Assembly (NCBI GenBank): GCA_011800805.1 | Contig: MPNW01000056.1 | Span: 107,031-143,613 of the forward strand | DNA: 36,583 bases | Origin: Hirudo medicinalis | Lineage: Eukaryota > Annelida > Clitellata > Hirudinida > Hirudinidae | Reading direction: 5' to 3' | Shown: in pieces, positions 19,111 through 29,498 of the stretch | Layout of the letters: the number at the start of each line of letters is the position of its first letter | Position numbering within the stretch: position 1 is the first letter of the stretch | The notes under the pieces: generated by a model | Told to the model about the DNA's origin: nothing | The model's database searches: none | Seen by the model: the letters and a program-made list of their open reading frames with translations, nothing else | Position numbers and translations under genes: made by a program

Positions 19111-22100
19111 GCGCCACTCTTTGTCTCAAACTCCTCCAAACATTTCACAGGTCCTAAGATAAAGCATCCTAGTTTTTGCAAATCAAGCACAAAAACAAAG
19201 TTCTTGAGGAAGTTTCAAACTGAAAAACGAAATTCGTCGTCGAAAATGTCCTGGAAATTGCACAAGTTCACTGAAGCAACATCGAATCTTTATCGAGTCG
19301 ACAATTCTTTCTTTTCTCTGCATGTTTCTCGAAAAAATTTTTTTAGTTTTTTGATTGAAAATAGCATTTCGTAGTACGTGGTTAATTAATTACAGTTTCA
19401 TTGGAATGAGGTTTTTCTTCAAGGAAGCTTCTTGCACCATTGTTCTTGTGGTTTCCCATCACGTATGGAGCAGTAGCTAATTGCTTGTCAATGCAGAATA
19501 AGTCTATTTTTCAAAATTTGTAATTATTTCTTATTTTAAATACTCATAACAACAATTTATTTATAATTCACAAATTAGTTTTATTGAAAACATCATTTTT
19601 TAAATAAATCGAAGTAAATATCCTGGCTTGTAACATGATGTGAGATTAATTTTTGTAGTTATTAAATGTCACTTTATTATGTGACAACAAATCAGTGCAG
19701 CATAATTTGAAACGTAAGAAAATAATATTTATTTTTAAATTTTTAATCAATCTGGTCTCCCACCTTCAGAAAGTCCTCAAGAAAATGAATTAAAATTATG
19801 GATTATTTTTAATTAATGCTATTTTTATTTTTTCCTCAAAGTTTGTTTTAAATAAAAGTAATATTCATGTTTTGTTCATCCTCGGGATGTCAAGAGGAAT
19901 TTTATTTTCTGGAAGAAATGGGTCAAAATATTCTAACTTCAAAAAAAGGTAATAAAAACTATTAAATTATAATAAATTACTTAAAATTATATTTTTTTAA
20001 ATGATTATTAGAATTAAAAGTGTGATATCCTATATTTATTCATTTTTATTCAATTAAGAAACCTTTCCAGAACTGTCGATTCAATTAATTCTCTGGGAAC
20101 CATGAAATTTGTCAGACAAAACCATTCCAGATATGCATAATTATCTCTCTTACCTTCAAAAAAATAATCAAATTATTGCATAATAAATGTCTTTATTTTA
20201 TATTATAACATTTTTTTAATTTAAATCCAAAAAAATAAAACATTATTTCTATAATTTATTTAAAATACTTTTGCTCTGCGTTTGCTATATCATTTTACAT
20301 ATATTTTCATAATTTCCTATATAAATTCGACAATTCTTCGTTAAAAATATTAATTCGTGAAGTTGATTTTTAAATTATTAAATCATAAAATTATTAATTA
20401 TTCAAATGGCGGTGGGAAATCAACGCTTTGAGGAATAAAACATGCTGAAAAATATTTTATCAATTTTGCTCGAAATATTTGTATTACTAATACTGTTGCT
20501 ATTTTAATTCAAATGTGTATTTTATTATTGTCATTATTATGTGAAGGATTATTATTCATATTTTCTGCTCCATCAATTTTCATTCCGAACAAAACATGCC
20601 TAATGAACTTTAATATTTGTTTAAAGCGGTCAATTTGAAAAGTTTGAAAAATGATTTTTTATACTAACTACTAACCCCGATCCATCTTCATTCTGACCCA
20701 AACCATAGCTCTTACAATATTCAGCACTTTTTAAAAATATTTTTCACATTTAATTCAACAAATCAACCCGTGTTAATTTCCGTAAAATAAAATTTCCACG
20801 GAACAAGAAAAATGGTCACCCTGATTCACGCGATTTATGCTTTTCTAGGATCCAATTTTAACTCCAAAACCTCTTTTGACTCTCAAACTATTTATAGACC
20901 TAAAATTGCAAATTATCCGCCATTTAACTATTAGAATATCAGTTTTTCGTGCTTATTATTGCATGTTGTTCAGAGCAAAGTAATAGTACGACTTAAATAT
21001 GTCTTCCTTTTCGGACTCAAACATCAACGAGGTGTCAGCTGACAAACAAGTTGTCTCCATTTTCTATACCAAGTTTAAATCTGAACTCTGCGTAGATTCA
21101 ATTGTTATTTTCTTAATTTATTTATATTAACTTAAAACATTTTCAGTGAACAATCCAAATAAATTTTTACGTTAAAATAATAATAGTCCTCAGTTGGGTC
21201 CTAGAATTTCAGTATTTCAGTCAAACTCTGAAGAAAGACTTCGAATGCAAGTAATTCAAGTTATTTAACTAGGTTACAAACGATTATAATCAAGTTATTT
21301 CAATGTTTATTTTTTCTTTAACAATCATTTATGAAATAAATGAGCATTTAAAATATTCTTAATGACCGTGAAATTAACGGTGACATGTCACGCTAGAATT
21401 TACTGTCTCGTATTTTAACATGGATGGTTTTAATGGCTTGATCTTTAAATCTTCTGACAAAAATACCTTTGCCTGACGGAAAGATTTATTCAAATCAGAA
21501 AGATTAGATGTAAGTATAAATAAAAACGAAAGACTTAAAGTCCACTCAGAAAAAGAGTGGAATTAATGCGCTTGAACCCCTAAATTAATTACTATACCAA
21601 CAAAATACCATTAAACAATTTTCATGAAAAATCATTTAAAAAATCCTTAATTTCAAGGAAAGTCTGACAAATTGAGAAATAGAAAAAAAATTACGATGAC
21701 CAACGATGAAAGAAAGAACTTTAATTTAAGATGACGACAGCTGTGATGGCAATACCGATGATGAGGACGATGATGAAATTTCGATAAAAACAGGGAGTTT
21801 TGATGAGTTTTTAGTTTTTTTACCGAGGGCTCGTGTGTCAGTGCAAGCTGGTTTGCGGACACGGCTCATTACGACCGTTGCCATTACCGTATGCAGGAAC
21901 GCAACCCTCTGAACCAACTTGCTCAGACAAATAATTATGTTTTATGGATGTGATGATGGTGCGTAAACATGGCAACAAATGTGGCCTAAGAAAATTTTGG
22001 TCAACAAGAGTTACAAGTTCGAAGAATATTTGAGCGATGATCAGAAATGGTCAGAGGATCAAATAAACATTTTCATGAAGGGTGAAGTCCAAGCTGACGA

Positions 22101-22117
22101 TTTAAACTGAATGGACA

Positions 22118-22479
22118 AAGGGCCGCCGACAGATATTTCAGGCCCCTAAACTAGCTTTATTTTTACGAAAAAAATTTTGAAAAACAAGTTATCAAAATCA
22201 TGTGAAAAGCTCACGTTTTGTTGATATCGACACTATTTTTGAAGGTTGCTGTCGTCAATTTATCGCAAAATTGCGGTTATAATGGCACAAATATTTCTAA
22301 ACTTTTCACTAGCAGGTACTTTTTTCGTATGTCTTTATCTTGGCAGTTGACTAGGTCTGGAAGTAATGCTATTACATAGGCATAAATTATAAACTTTGCA
22401 TAACTTATTGTGATATTACCCGAGCGGGTCCTACAAACAAAATTGCACTTGACCTCCCTCCCCCCTCTCGGCGGCCCTG
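22118..22479. mobile_element. hAT-like MITE with terminal inverted repeats
   Basis: The left end AAGGGCCGCCGACAG and the right end CTCTCGGCGGCCCTG are inverted repeats (about 12 bp with few mismatches). The CAGGGCCGCCG-type terminus is typical of hAT elements. Flanks AATGGACA (22110-22117) and AACAGACA (22480-22487) match at six of eight positions, as expected for an old 8-bp target-site duplication. The interior of about 330 bp has no transposase, so it is non-autonomous. Confidence 0.7.
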
Positions 22480-23019
22480 AACAGACAGGTTAGGTATTCA
22501 TATTAACATAAAATGAATGCAACCAGATAGAACGCATTACTTAGTGCTGATAGTAGAATTTTAAGCCTATAAAATAAGCAAATAAAATGTTCAACGTTCA
22601 ATGTTCAAGAAATGAAATCCTGAATAGGGTTAATAAGTTATTTTGTTTTCAAACAGAGTTTCAGAAGATTAGACTCGTTTTCCACAATCCATTGCGCAAG
22701 CACAGTTTTAAGGTTTAAGATTTTTTTTTGTACAAATTTTATGATGACAAAGTTTGCAGTTCAGCTACAATTTTTTGTGGAGTATGTTGGGCACTTTAGA
22801 TTCTGTTTGCTTCTTGGTTCTAGAATTCTTTGTGTGCAGATGAATTGTTCATTTCTTTTTTGTGTGTGTTTTGTGGTCGCATAAATAGTGCCTTTGTTTT
22901 CGGCTCTCTCATGCTTTATTTGTATGATAATCATAATAATAATGACAACAATAAAAACAATAATTATCAGCTTAATAACAAATAGTACGGCAGGAACACC
23001 CCAAAGTATGGTAAATACA
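22480..23019. other. Intergenic, nothing recognised
   Basis: AT-rich, with an (ATA/ATG)-rich patch around 22921-22975 that produces spurious Ile-rich ORFs. Confidence 0.5.
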
Positions 23020-23300
23020 AACGAGAATACCATTTTGTGGGACCATGAACATAATCACGGACAGAAAAATCCTAGCCAACAGACCTGACGTTGCCATCCA
23101 CAATAGAAAATCTAAGTCTTGTATGCTAGTCGATGCTTCCCTGACGATAAAAACATCGCACTTCAAGAAGCTCAAAAATTAGAAGATTTGGAGAACGAAA
23201 TTAACCGGATGTAATGTGGAATGTGAAAAACCAAGGTTGTTCGGGTAATCGTAGGAGCACTCGGAATGTTGAGAAGACTTTTCTCAATAAATTCAATATT
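23020..23300 (+). pseudogene. Restriction-like endonuclease fragment of a non-LTR retrotransposon
   Basis: The translation reads ENTILWD, then (one-base shift) MNIITDRKILANRPDVAIHN, KSCMLVDASL, and after further stops TKVVRVIVGALGMLRRLF. RPD followed 14 residues later by VD fits the PD-(D/E)xK active site of the C-terminal restriction-like endonuclease that R2/R4/NeSL-type elements use to nick target DNA, and the flanking WD-I-TD and VIVGALG blocks are conserved in that C-terminal region. The upstream reverse transcriptase is absent. At least two frameshifts or stops make it a relic. Confidence 0.65.
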
Positions 23301-23377
23301 TAAATTCAATAAATAATAAAAATTTCAATAAATATATAATTATATATCCAATAATTACATATCCAACCACCCATCTC

Positions 23378-24345
23378 GTCTTAATTCTCTGCAGCTATAG
23401 GACGGCGATGTTCAAGTGATTTGAGTTTCAATGCCTTGAGACGATCCTGATACCCTGATACCCTAGCTGCCCGACCCCAGGGATGGCCTTGGTAAATTTC
23501 TTTTAAATCCTTTCAATGTATTTGTGGAGAGGGTTCCAGCTGTACTCAAGGAGTGGTCTGACATAAACGCAGAAAGCTTTGATGAGAAGATTCTTATCCC
23601 TAGAGGTGAATGATTTGAGAATCAGTCGTGATCGGACTGCAGCTTTGTGTGATGTTGTCAATTTGGAGTCAGAACTTTAAATCAGAATCTATGATGACAC
23701 CAAGATCTCTGGTATGGTCAACTGTTATAAGCGGGATGTCTTCGATGCAGTATTACTGTGAGAAAGGTCCTTTCCTAGAGCTGGTTTTGATTGAGCACAC
23801 AAAACATTTCTCCTTGGCTAAGTTGAGTTGCCACTTCCTTCTCCTGAGAATTGATGTTTCTCTGAAGGACAGAATCGTCCAAAGATAGCGACTTTTAATG
23901 TTTAATTTCATCAGCAAATAGTTTTATTGTGATGTCTTTAGGTAGAGAGTTGACTACATCGTCGATGTAGATTAGGAATAGTGTGGGGCCTAAAACACTT
24001 CCCTGCACATCACTAGTAACATCAATCGAACCTGATATTATTTCATTTGTGAGGACATGCTGTTTTCTACGGTACAAAAAGTTGGAAAGCCATTGGAAAA
24101 AGTTGCCAGTAATGCCATATGATTTAACTTTGCTTAGTAGTTTTGGATTAGTAGTAGTGATACAGAATCAAAGGCATTTTGGAAGTCAAAGTAGATTATG
24201 TCTGTTTGCTGTCACTTTTGCTGTGAGTAAACTTATTCCAGTAAATTTGTAATGGTTGATTTAAGTGGTCTGAATCCATGTTGCTGGGGAGATATTAGGT
24301 TATGGGAGGTCAAGTGTTGTAGAATTTTTTCGTCAATTATTTTTA
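23378..24345 (-). pseudogene. CR1-like reverse transcriptase pseudogene
   Basis: From 24345 on the minus strand: EKILQHLTSHNLISPQQHGF with STITNLLE, DIIYFDFQNAFDSVS (catalytic block), ITGNFFQWLSNFLYRRKQHV, VQGSVLGPTLFLIYIDD, then KLFADEIKH at about 23900-23922, where the second Asp of FADD is replaced by Glu. Further down come RDLGVIIDSDLKF, SRDKNLLIKAFCVYVRPLLE and RLKALKLKSLEHRRPIA, the last at about 23385-23430. Stops and frameshifts separate the blocks. It is a more diverged relative of the copy at 16-17.8 kb, lacking both the endonuclease and the extreme C-terminus. Confidence 0.88.
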
Positions 24346-26486
24346 CAATATATCAAACAAACGTTATTTTTTCTATTGAAAATAGTGGGGAATGTCTGAT
24401 GGTCAGATCAAATGAACTCAGCAAACTCTAATTATTACTGAATAAATAAATTTAGTTTTCAATTTTTCCTTTTTTCAAGATATTTAATCCAAAATATTGG
24501 AATTTTTAGAAAAATGTGACATTTCTCAAAAACCACAAATAGCAAAATATTCACATTTTGGTTTTTCTAATACATTATACCTAGGCTAACAAAACAACCA
24601 AACATTGTTGCTCTAACTTATTTACAACAATAGTTACGATGCATAATGTGTGGCCGATTTTCGAAAAAATCAAAATTTGAAAAGTAGGGTGCCCATGTAA
24701 AAATGACAATATCTTCTAAAATGTTGGTCATATCTTACCAATAATATTTTGTATTTCCTCATTATTTAGACCACTGTTCATGGTGTCAAAATATAAAAAT
24801 TTTTTGAGATACTTTTGCGGGAAAAGTTTACCAAATTGGTCGAGTTCATTCGATCCGACCCTGATCAAAATTGTTCCAGGAATGTTCTAAAATTATTAGC
24901 TTTGTAATTAACAAATATTATTTATTTAAAGATATTGCATTTATTTGAGTTTTCGTTTTTATTCACACAAAACCTAATTTATTTTGGCGACTTATAATTA
25001 TATAAAATATCTTATTACAAATGTAACATCGCAACTATTACTATGTCATTTAATATGACATTCCTTGCAAACTCACATCAATTCAATTTAGAATCCACTT
25101 TTGTTTGAATCTTAAACTTTCCTCATTTCACACCTCAGTTTTTCCGATCATTTTTCAGCGAAATGTTTGTCTTTCCGACTTTTAAAAAATAACTGAATAA
25201 TTTAATGGATTTCTGCGAAGAAAATCAAGCAACTGGTTTCAAAAACCATACATGAACATCAGCATTATCGGTGGTCGAAATTCTTTCGAGAAAGCAAAAA
25301 GAAGAGGCAATAAAAACTTTAAAACATTGAAATTTCAGAAACATCACAATTTTCCTTAGAGTGATTTTTATTGCGAACTAAAACTGCCATCAAAATCCCT
25401 TCAATTAGTTAACCTTGTGCTACACAAATACATCATGTCCCGTGCTTGTATGTAGTATCTCTTGCAACGGATACTTATTGCGAAGACCCGCATCTTCAAC
25501 ATAATAGTAAAAACAATTTGGTTCATAATAATGAATATTAAAATTGCAATAACATTAAAAAATAGAACGTGTGATTACATGCGATTTAATTGGCGTTATG
25601 GCTGAAAACGAGCAACCAAGTTGTGACGAATGCATATTCTACCATATGCCATCATCAGTCAGCCATGATTGGCGTCGATGAACACAAAATCTGATCCAAA
25701 ATAGTTCAAGCCATCAAAGTAGCGAAGACCAACGACCGACAGATTGTCGAAAGCGCGGAAAAGTCGAGAGATTAAGCAGTGAATAAGTTTGTTTAAACAA
25801 ATTTAAGTTTTGTTAAGGGAGAACGATGAACATTTTAACAAATTTTGGGTATATAAAGCAAAATGGCACGAACCATGGCGTACAAACAAAGGGGTAGCTA
25901 ATAGAAAATTATACGGACGATTTTGAGTCTTCCTTTTGTCCCAGCTTCATCACTGCCTTCTAGCATATTTCAGCACGGAACGAGGCAATGTCGAGTCGAT
26001 CTAAATTAGGTTGGACAGGGAATATTTTTCCCGCGGAACTCCCATGGGAACGGGAATGATCTTTGAAATCGGGAAACTGCGGGACCGGGACTCCCATGGA
26101 ACCGGGAATGAGAAATTTCATCAGGAGCATCGGGAAATTAATTTTTATTCGTAATAAATTTTTTTAAATTGAAAATTAATTTTAAAACAAAGGATCTTTT
26201 GTTTTTCCCCGCATTTCTCTCTTAACTAGCATACTAAATAATTTTCTTATTGAACCTTCAGTTCCGACAAGTCAATATAATTTTTATAATGGCTTCATAA
26301 GTGTCAAGTGATAAAATACTTATGAATACTTCATCAGCTATTTTTAAGTTGAATAATTTATCAAATTTAACTGAGGGCTGTCAATTTAAAGAACTCAGGC
26401 TCGGAACAATTTAATAAACGTTTGCCGCATTTTGTATGAAGATTTATTTTGTGAGTAATCAAGATATTTAATACCATATACGAAGT
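24346..26486. other. Intergenic, non-coding
   Basis: AT-rich sequence without a recognisable coding block. It contains a GC-richer patch at 26030-26125 with repeated TCCCATGG and GGGAATGA words. Confidence 0.5.
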
Positions 26487-26545
26487 ACATATAGCGCCTC
26501 TGACGCTATGAAAACGGCTAGAAATGAAGTATTATTATACTTATA
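26487..26545 (+). repeat. Degenerate L2-like/SINE 3' end
   Basis: The sequence ATATAGCGCCTCTGACGCTATG, given here in part, then AAACGGCTAGAAATGAAG and a TATTATTATA tail resembles the better-preserved copy at about 36325-36366. No coding part is attached. Confidence 0.5.
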
Positions 26546-26946
26546 TCGATTGCATTAAATTAACTATGCCTACTAATAAACAATTGTATTTCTTGGCAAT
26601 AAATAAAAATCTTTCGCAGTGCTTCTTCCCTTTCAACATTTCAAGTTCTTCTAGTCCAAGATGATGATGGACATTATGAAATCCAATAAAACTGGGTCCA
26701 TTATTATCTAAAAAACGGGATTCCGTCCTAAAATTAACGTTAATAAACGTTAACAAAGAATTAATTCATTTGTCTTTAATTAAACGCCGTGGTTTAAACG
26801 AGTTTAAATCGAGTTTCACTAATTACGAATGACATGTCACCGTATTTCAACTATATAAATAATAACTATAAAACTTTTACTGTAACTTTGCAAACAAAGT
26901 TTAAAAAACTTTACAGCAATCCAATTTATCCATTCCTTATATGAAT

Positions 26947-27376
26947 TTAAGGTCTAAAGAAAAATCTGGATTGGATAGAGTGCTTAAAGTTTTCTTGTTT
27001 TGACATTTTACGATTTTCTTCCTTGATTTTCTCCACTCTGGACATCTCCTTGCATAAAGGGCAAGCACAGTCATTCATTAAATACCTAACACAGGATTCG
27101 CAGAATGAGTGCTGACAATTTTTGACTTGAACCACTGTCGTGCGTCGACCACGGTNGGCAAGCACAGTCATTCATTAAATACCTAACACAGGATTCGCAG
27201 AATGAGTGCTGACAATTTTTGACTTGAACCACTGTCGTGCGTCGACCACGGTTCGAGCAAGAAACGGAGCAAAATCCAGATTTTAACTTCATTTTTACAT
27301 CTGAATCTTTAGACTCCAATTTTTCGTAGTTTTTTCTGAATGCAAATGGCATTTTCATGAATTTGAAAGGATTCAA
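26947..27376 (-). CDS. Small RING-finger protein (probable E3 ubiquitin ligase), split by assembly duplication
   Basis: Two minus-strand ORFs overlap here because bases 27060-27155 are repeated exactly at 27157-27252 around an N. Removing one copy and the N (97 bases) leaves 333 bases: a single 110-residue ORF from the ATG at 27376 to the stop at 26947. That protein has a basic N-terminus (MPFAFRKNYEKLESK), then a RING-type zinc-binding pattern: CSVSC, KNCQHSFCESC and CACPLC, that is C-x3-C, C-x-H-x2-C-x2-C, C-x2-C. The first pair is spaced by three residues instead of the usual two. A Lys/Glu-rich tail follows (VEKIKEENRKMSKQE). RING domains recruit E2 enzymes for ubiquitin transfer; the substrate cannot be inferred. 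No intron is evident, so a processed copy is possible. Confidence 0.72.
27060..27252. repeat. Perfect 96-bp direct duplication around a single N
   Basis: 27060-27155 equals 27157-27252, with N at 27156. Collapsing it restores the RING ORF, which supports an assembly artefact. Confidence 0.92.
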
Positions 27377-28805
27377 AAGTGTGTCTGCAACTGACTGTTT
27401 GCTGATGATGGATGGTTAATTTATGATACAGGTTATCAGTTCAACTTGTAAAACCAAAGATTCTAAATATTTAACTTGATTTATGTTAATTAATTTTAAA
27501 ATGTTATTAATTTATAAATAATTAATTTCAATATCTACGCGTCTCAATCTTTTTTTTTACAAAATCACTAATTTATTCAACCAATTCATAATCCATTTTT
27601 TAATAAGTTTAGTCATTTTTTTTCATCAACTTTATCGTGATTTTATTGAAATTGTATGATTTAGAATCAGAATTGTACACAAAATGTTTTTAAATTAATA
27701 AATCTTACAATTAAATTTTATTATTAGAATTTTAATATTTTAATATTAGATTTCCCAAGGCATGATTTATTATTTGCATGTTTATTTATGGTTGCCCTTA
27801 TTGTCCTTGCAGAAACTATTTTCCTGTAATATGAATAGCACATGAGTTAAACATTTTATTTCTGATCCAATAGGAACTGTTTAGGATTACCGTTCATATA
27901 ACATCGTTTAAATTCTTTCAAATTTGAAGGCCTAACGTTCATGACAAATAAGTTACTTATTATTAATGTTGTTGAAATTTATTATTATTATGTTGTCTGG
28001 TAAATATTTCATATTTCATTTTAATTCTATTGCTGTTATTGTTATTAAATATTAATGTAATTGTTATTAATTATTATTGCTAAGTTTTCGCCAAGCTAAA
28101 GAATAGTTTAAGCCATTCTAACAAATAAAATTCATCACAGGCAAAGAAAAAACGCAACAAAATTTACGAAACTCGATTGATTTCCAAGCGTTCGAAATTG
28201 CAAAGAAAAGAGGAAAATTGTTTCGTGGAAAAGGAAGCATTCGCAAGGAATACAACTAACAGTGCTTAATGAGGATGTCATTATTTTGACAGTATCATCA
28301 TCATCATCAACGCCATCGTCATCGTTATCATCGTCATCATCACCTTCTGCATCATCATTATTATTACTATTATTATTAGTAGTAGTAGTAATATTATTAT
28401 TATTACTGTTGTATCCTTACTTTTATGTTTGTTATTGTCTACAACTAACTATAAGAAGTGTGAGAGATCAACTTGGGAAGGGAATCATTTATTTAGTAAT
28501 TAATCTTTTCGAGGTCACAACAAAAGATACTGAATAATATATTACAATATAAAAAAATCCTAAAACTTAATTACATAATAATTATCCTAATTATTATTAT
28601 ACCACTACAACAATTACCATCACACAAGATGCATGACCGAGTAAAGAACAAACCCCACAGTATATTCATGGTTGATGAGATCGATGTGCCTAAATACATC
28701 CTGTTATCATCTTCATCGTCGTCGTTATTAAAAGATATTCTTAAATAAATTAATTACTTTTAGCATATCTAATCATCACTTAATAAGTAATATTGGCATC
28801 ATCTG

Positions 28806-28862
28806 TTGTCATCATCATCATCATCATCATCATCATCGCCATCGTCATTATCATCATCATCT
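28806..28862. repeat. (CAT)n microsatellite
   Basis: An imperfect CAT array with CGC and TAT variants. Confidence 0.9.
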
Positions 28863-29439
28863 CAAAAAGAAATCGCATGTAAAAAGTAAAATAAGGAAAA
28901 CAATCTTCGAAATGGAGAAGTGAAGGCAGCATACAACCAGGCTAAGCTTTCAAGTCTTTTCAGTTTGTTATTCAAAATATCGGCCAATCTAATTTAAAAT
29001 TACAAATTACCTCCAACAAATGCGAATCAACTTTCGACGTTTTTATGGGATCCTAAAATAAATTGATGGAGAAATTTGGACACAAAGTTCATTGAAAGCA
29101 TCCAAATGTAACCAATGAAATCGTAAACGCTTGCAGTAATAATATCTGGTAAATGAATCGATTATGTTACACGTGCACATGGTTTGTTTATAAATGCTAT
29201 TTAATCGAACGTCATCTTCGGAAATTAAATCTTTAAATTACGCAATCTTGACTCTGTTTTGTTGATTTAAAAAATATTATTTCCTTTGTGAATTCTCATT
29301 TATGCATGCGCTTTGTATTTCAGTGAAAGATTCTGAAAAGAAGAAATATTTGTATTTATTATAACTTCAATTATTTAAAACATGCAACATGCTTTGCAGA
29401 TCTTCAGAACAAGTTTCATTTTTTTTACTTTTAAATCAT

Positions 29440-29498
29440 TAACAAGATCACAACACCCCAACAAGATCGCAACACCCTAACAAGATCACAATCGAACA
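29440..29498. repeat. Tandem ~19-bp repeat AACAAGATCACAACACCCC
   Basis: Three units, the last partial. Its core GATCACAACA is the reverse complement of the core of the 17903-17969 repeat. Confidence 0.8.

Larger units (their letters stand above)
17831..22117. other. Long AT-rich gene-poor stretch
   Basis: More than 4 kb without a convincing gene. Noted inside: a 14-bp tandem repeat (17903-17969), (ATT)n tracts near 18540-18560 and 18670-18700, a strongly AT-palindromic block at 18880-19110 of TTAATATTAATTTATA words, and a TTTATATAGCGCC word at about 19106. Near the right end, 21984-22109 (+) encodes a 42-residue coding-like tail (PKKILVNKSYKFEEYLSDDQ and onward to a stop) that I cannot assign. 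Confidence 0.5.

Noticed and set aside
26541..26756. A 71-residue minus-strand ORF downstream of the RING gene
   Set aside because: The composition is plausible but there is no recognisable motif, and it is not joined to the RING frame by any splice sites I could support.
28262..28537. A Ser/Leu-rich 91-residue ORF
   Set aside because: Most of it is (ATC)n/(ATT)n microsatellite translated.
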